Assembly (NCBI GenBank): GCA_900542085.1
Contig: UQMK01000024.1
Span: 1 to 30,741 of the forward strand
From: an uncultured Collinsella sp.
GTDB taxonomy: Bacteria; Actinomycetota; Coriobacteriia; Coriobacteriales; Coriobacteriaceae
Direction of reading: 5' to 3'
DNA: 30,741 bases
Each line of letters starts with the position of its first letter. Position 1 is the stretch's first letter. The position numbers and the translations under genes were made by a program. The notes under the pieces are model-generated. The model ran no database searches and was not told the origin of the DNA. It saw only the letters and a program-made list of their open reading frames with translations. This document shows positions 30,104-30,741 of this stretch, one piece after another.

Positions 30104-30201
30104 CCGGACCCAAGCACCTCATCTCGCCGCTCAAACCGTCGCTCGCGTACAGAAGTACGCGTCGCTCCTCTTTCGCGGCGACCTGAGGCACTTGGGTCCG
30201 G
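30104..30201. repeat. Large GTAC-core hairpin element after purH
   Basis: Arms 30104-30130 and 30175-30201 pair at 23 of 27 positions. The mismatches include a symmetric CA/CA loop, so GCAC reads in the same direction on both arms (caagcacctc and gaggcacttg). The centre is cgcgtac-agaa-gtacgcg (30144-30161, 7-bp stem). The plan and the core ctcgcgtac..aagtacgcgtcg match the element at 4640-4734. Confidence 0.85.
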
Positions 30202-30259
30202 CTCGCTGGCTTATGCTCCACCAGCGGTATTGGCTCGCCCCGAACTAAAGCTATCTATT

Positions 30260-30293
30260 GCCGTCCGTGCCGGTTGGTGCGGGCGGCTTTTTT
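30260..30293 (+). terminator. Rho-independent terminator downstream of purH region
   Basis: Stem gccgtccg (30260-30267) with cgggcggc (30280-30287), one G-U pair, followed by six Ts. It overlaps the -35 of the next gene's promoter. Confidence 0.75.
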
Positions 30294-30302
30294 GGGTATA
30301 AC
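30274..30302 (+). promoter_or_regulatory. Promoter of the last gene in the window
   Basis: TTGGTG (30274-30279) and TATAAC (30297-30302) with exact 17-bp spacing, 33 nt before ATG 30335. Confidence 0.5.
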
Positions 30303-30334
30303 GGTGCGGTGTATGTTTTTGAGAAAGGTTGGAT

Positions 30335-30741
30335 ATGGCCGTTGTGGATGATGCCGAGCTGTTTGGCAATGCCGAGGATCAGCGTGCGTACGAGGACTTT
30401 TGCGCCAATCAGGAGGCGGTCGAGAATTTTACGCTCGACAAGCCCGCGCTTGTCTGCCGTTGGCGCATGTCCAACAAAAAGGTGCCCATGCTCAACCGCC
30501 ACATTCGCGCGCTGTCCGAGCGCCTGGTGCAGGGCGAGCCGCTTACCCACAACATGCTCAGCTGGGCCAAACAACACGTTGAGTGGTCGCTTGCCGAGGG
30601 TGATTACACCGCATACGACGGTGTGCTCATGCTGGTGATCGACGTTAACGGCAACGCCGCCATGACGGTGGGGGAGTACGAGCCGCTAGCCGATACGTCG
30701 GCCAAGGCGCTGCGTGCCCGTTCCGCCGAGGGGCGGCGTCG
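30335..30741 (+). CDS. Unidentified protein, 3' end outside window
   Basis: The frame is open from ATG 30335 to the window end (135 codons). GAGAAAGG lies upstream as ribosome-binding site and a -10/-35 pair precedes it. The product begins MAVVDDAELFGNAEDQRAYE and continues with CRWRMSNKKVPMLNRHIRAL and HVEWSLAEGDYTAYDGVLML. It is soluble and mixed alpha/beta. The segment resembling Y-DGVLMLVIDVNGN followed by a Thr/Val strand could be part of an enzyme fold, but I do not recognise the family. Codon use agrees with the core genes. Confidence 0.7.
   Translation, partial: MAVVDDAELFGNAEDQRAYEDFCANQEAVENFTLDKPALVCRWRMSNKKVPMLNRHIRALSERLVQGEPLTHNMLSWAKQHVEWSLAEGDYTAYDGVLMLVIDVNGNAAMTVGEYEPLADTSAKALRARSAEGRR

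Noticed and set aside
1..30741. CRISPR arrays, insertion-sequence transposases, rRNA genes, prophage structural genes
   Set aside because: None was seen on either strand; the repeats present are palindromes or pairs, not regularly spaced arrays.

Overview
The window looks like the chromosome of a high-GC actinobacterium of class Coriobacteriia, most likely Collinsella or a close relative. This is inferred from GC-rich codon use, the order mazG - eno - ftsB/divIC-like - ppx/gppA - tRNA-Leu (an actinobacterial arrangement), the DUF4342/OmpR-type regulator/kinase unit, and the many intergenic hairpin repeats. No database search was possible.

Layout. 1-5466: a histidine operon in the order hisD (3' part only), hisC, hisB (broken), hisH, hisA, hisF, hisI, hisE. 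A PHP-family phosphatase at 5862-6773 converges on it and probably supplies the missing histidinol-phosphatase. 7102-9057: a stand-alone LarC C-terminal-domain protein, a YfcE-type phosphoesterase and MazG, ending in a strong terminator. 9248-12516: enolase, an FtsB/DivIC-like division protein and a Ppx/GppA phosphatase, then tRNA-Leu(UAA) and a membrane-anchored helical-repeat protein on the minus strand. 13669-14342: a lone PTS IIB protein with a VOC-fold protein. 14637-17262 (minus): a DUF4342 membrane protein, an OmpR-type regulator and a sensor kinase, flanked by two copies of a ~180-bp palindromic element. 17777-21809: a lower-GC accessory block with an orphan AbiEi-type protein, a MutT-like Nudix hydrolase and a PLD-nuclease/SF2-helicase/DUF3427 protein. 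22010-23650: a small membrane protein and two overlapping metallophosphoesterases. 23703-24884 (minus): a glutamyl-Q tRNA(Asp) synthetase with an unusual TacA/DUF1778-like tail. 25449-28172: a DUF2207 membrane protein and a GNAT acetyltransferase. 28450-30057: purH. From 30335: an unidentified gene cut by the window end.

Most notable observations. (1) hisB carries a 49-bp insertion bounded by a 16-bp direct repeat; exact removal restores a full-length dehydratase. (2) Two copies of a long palindromic element bracket the two-component system, and their arms have lost the same base pair together, as expected for a conserved hairpin. (3) Several other intergenic hairpin families occur here in two copies each. 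One has a GTAC core and a repeated GCAC internal loop; it lies inside the his operon and again after purH. (4) The GluQ-RS tail resembles the C-terminus of a TacA antitoxin and has its own ribosome-binding site and start codon. (5) The AbiEi / Nudix / PLD-helicase block is a candidate defence locus.

Coordinates, motifs and repeats were read by eye. Family assignments come from motif recognition, and statements about function beyond the family are inference.
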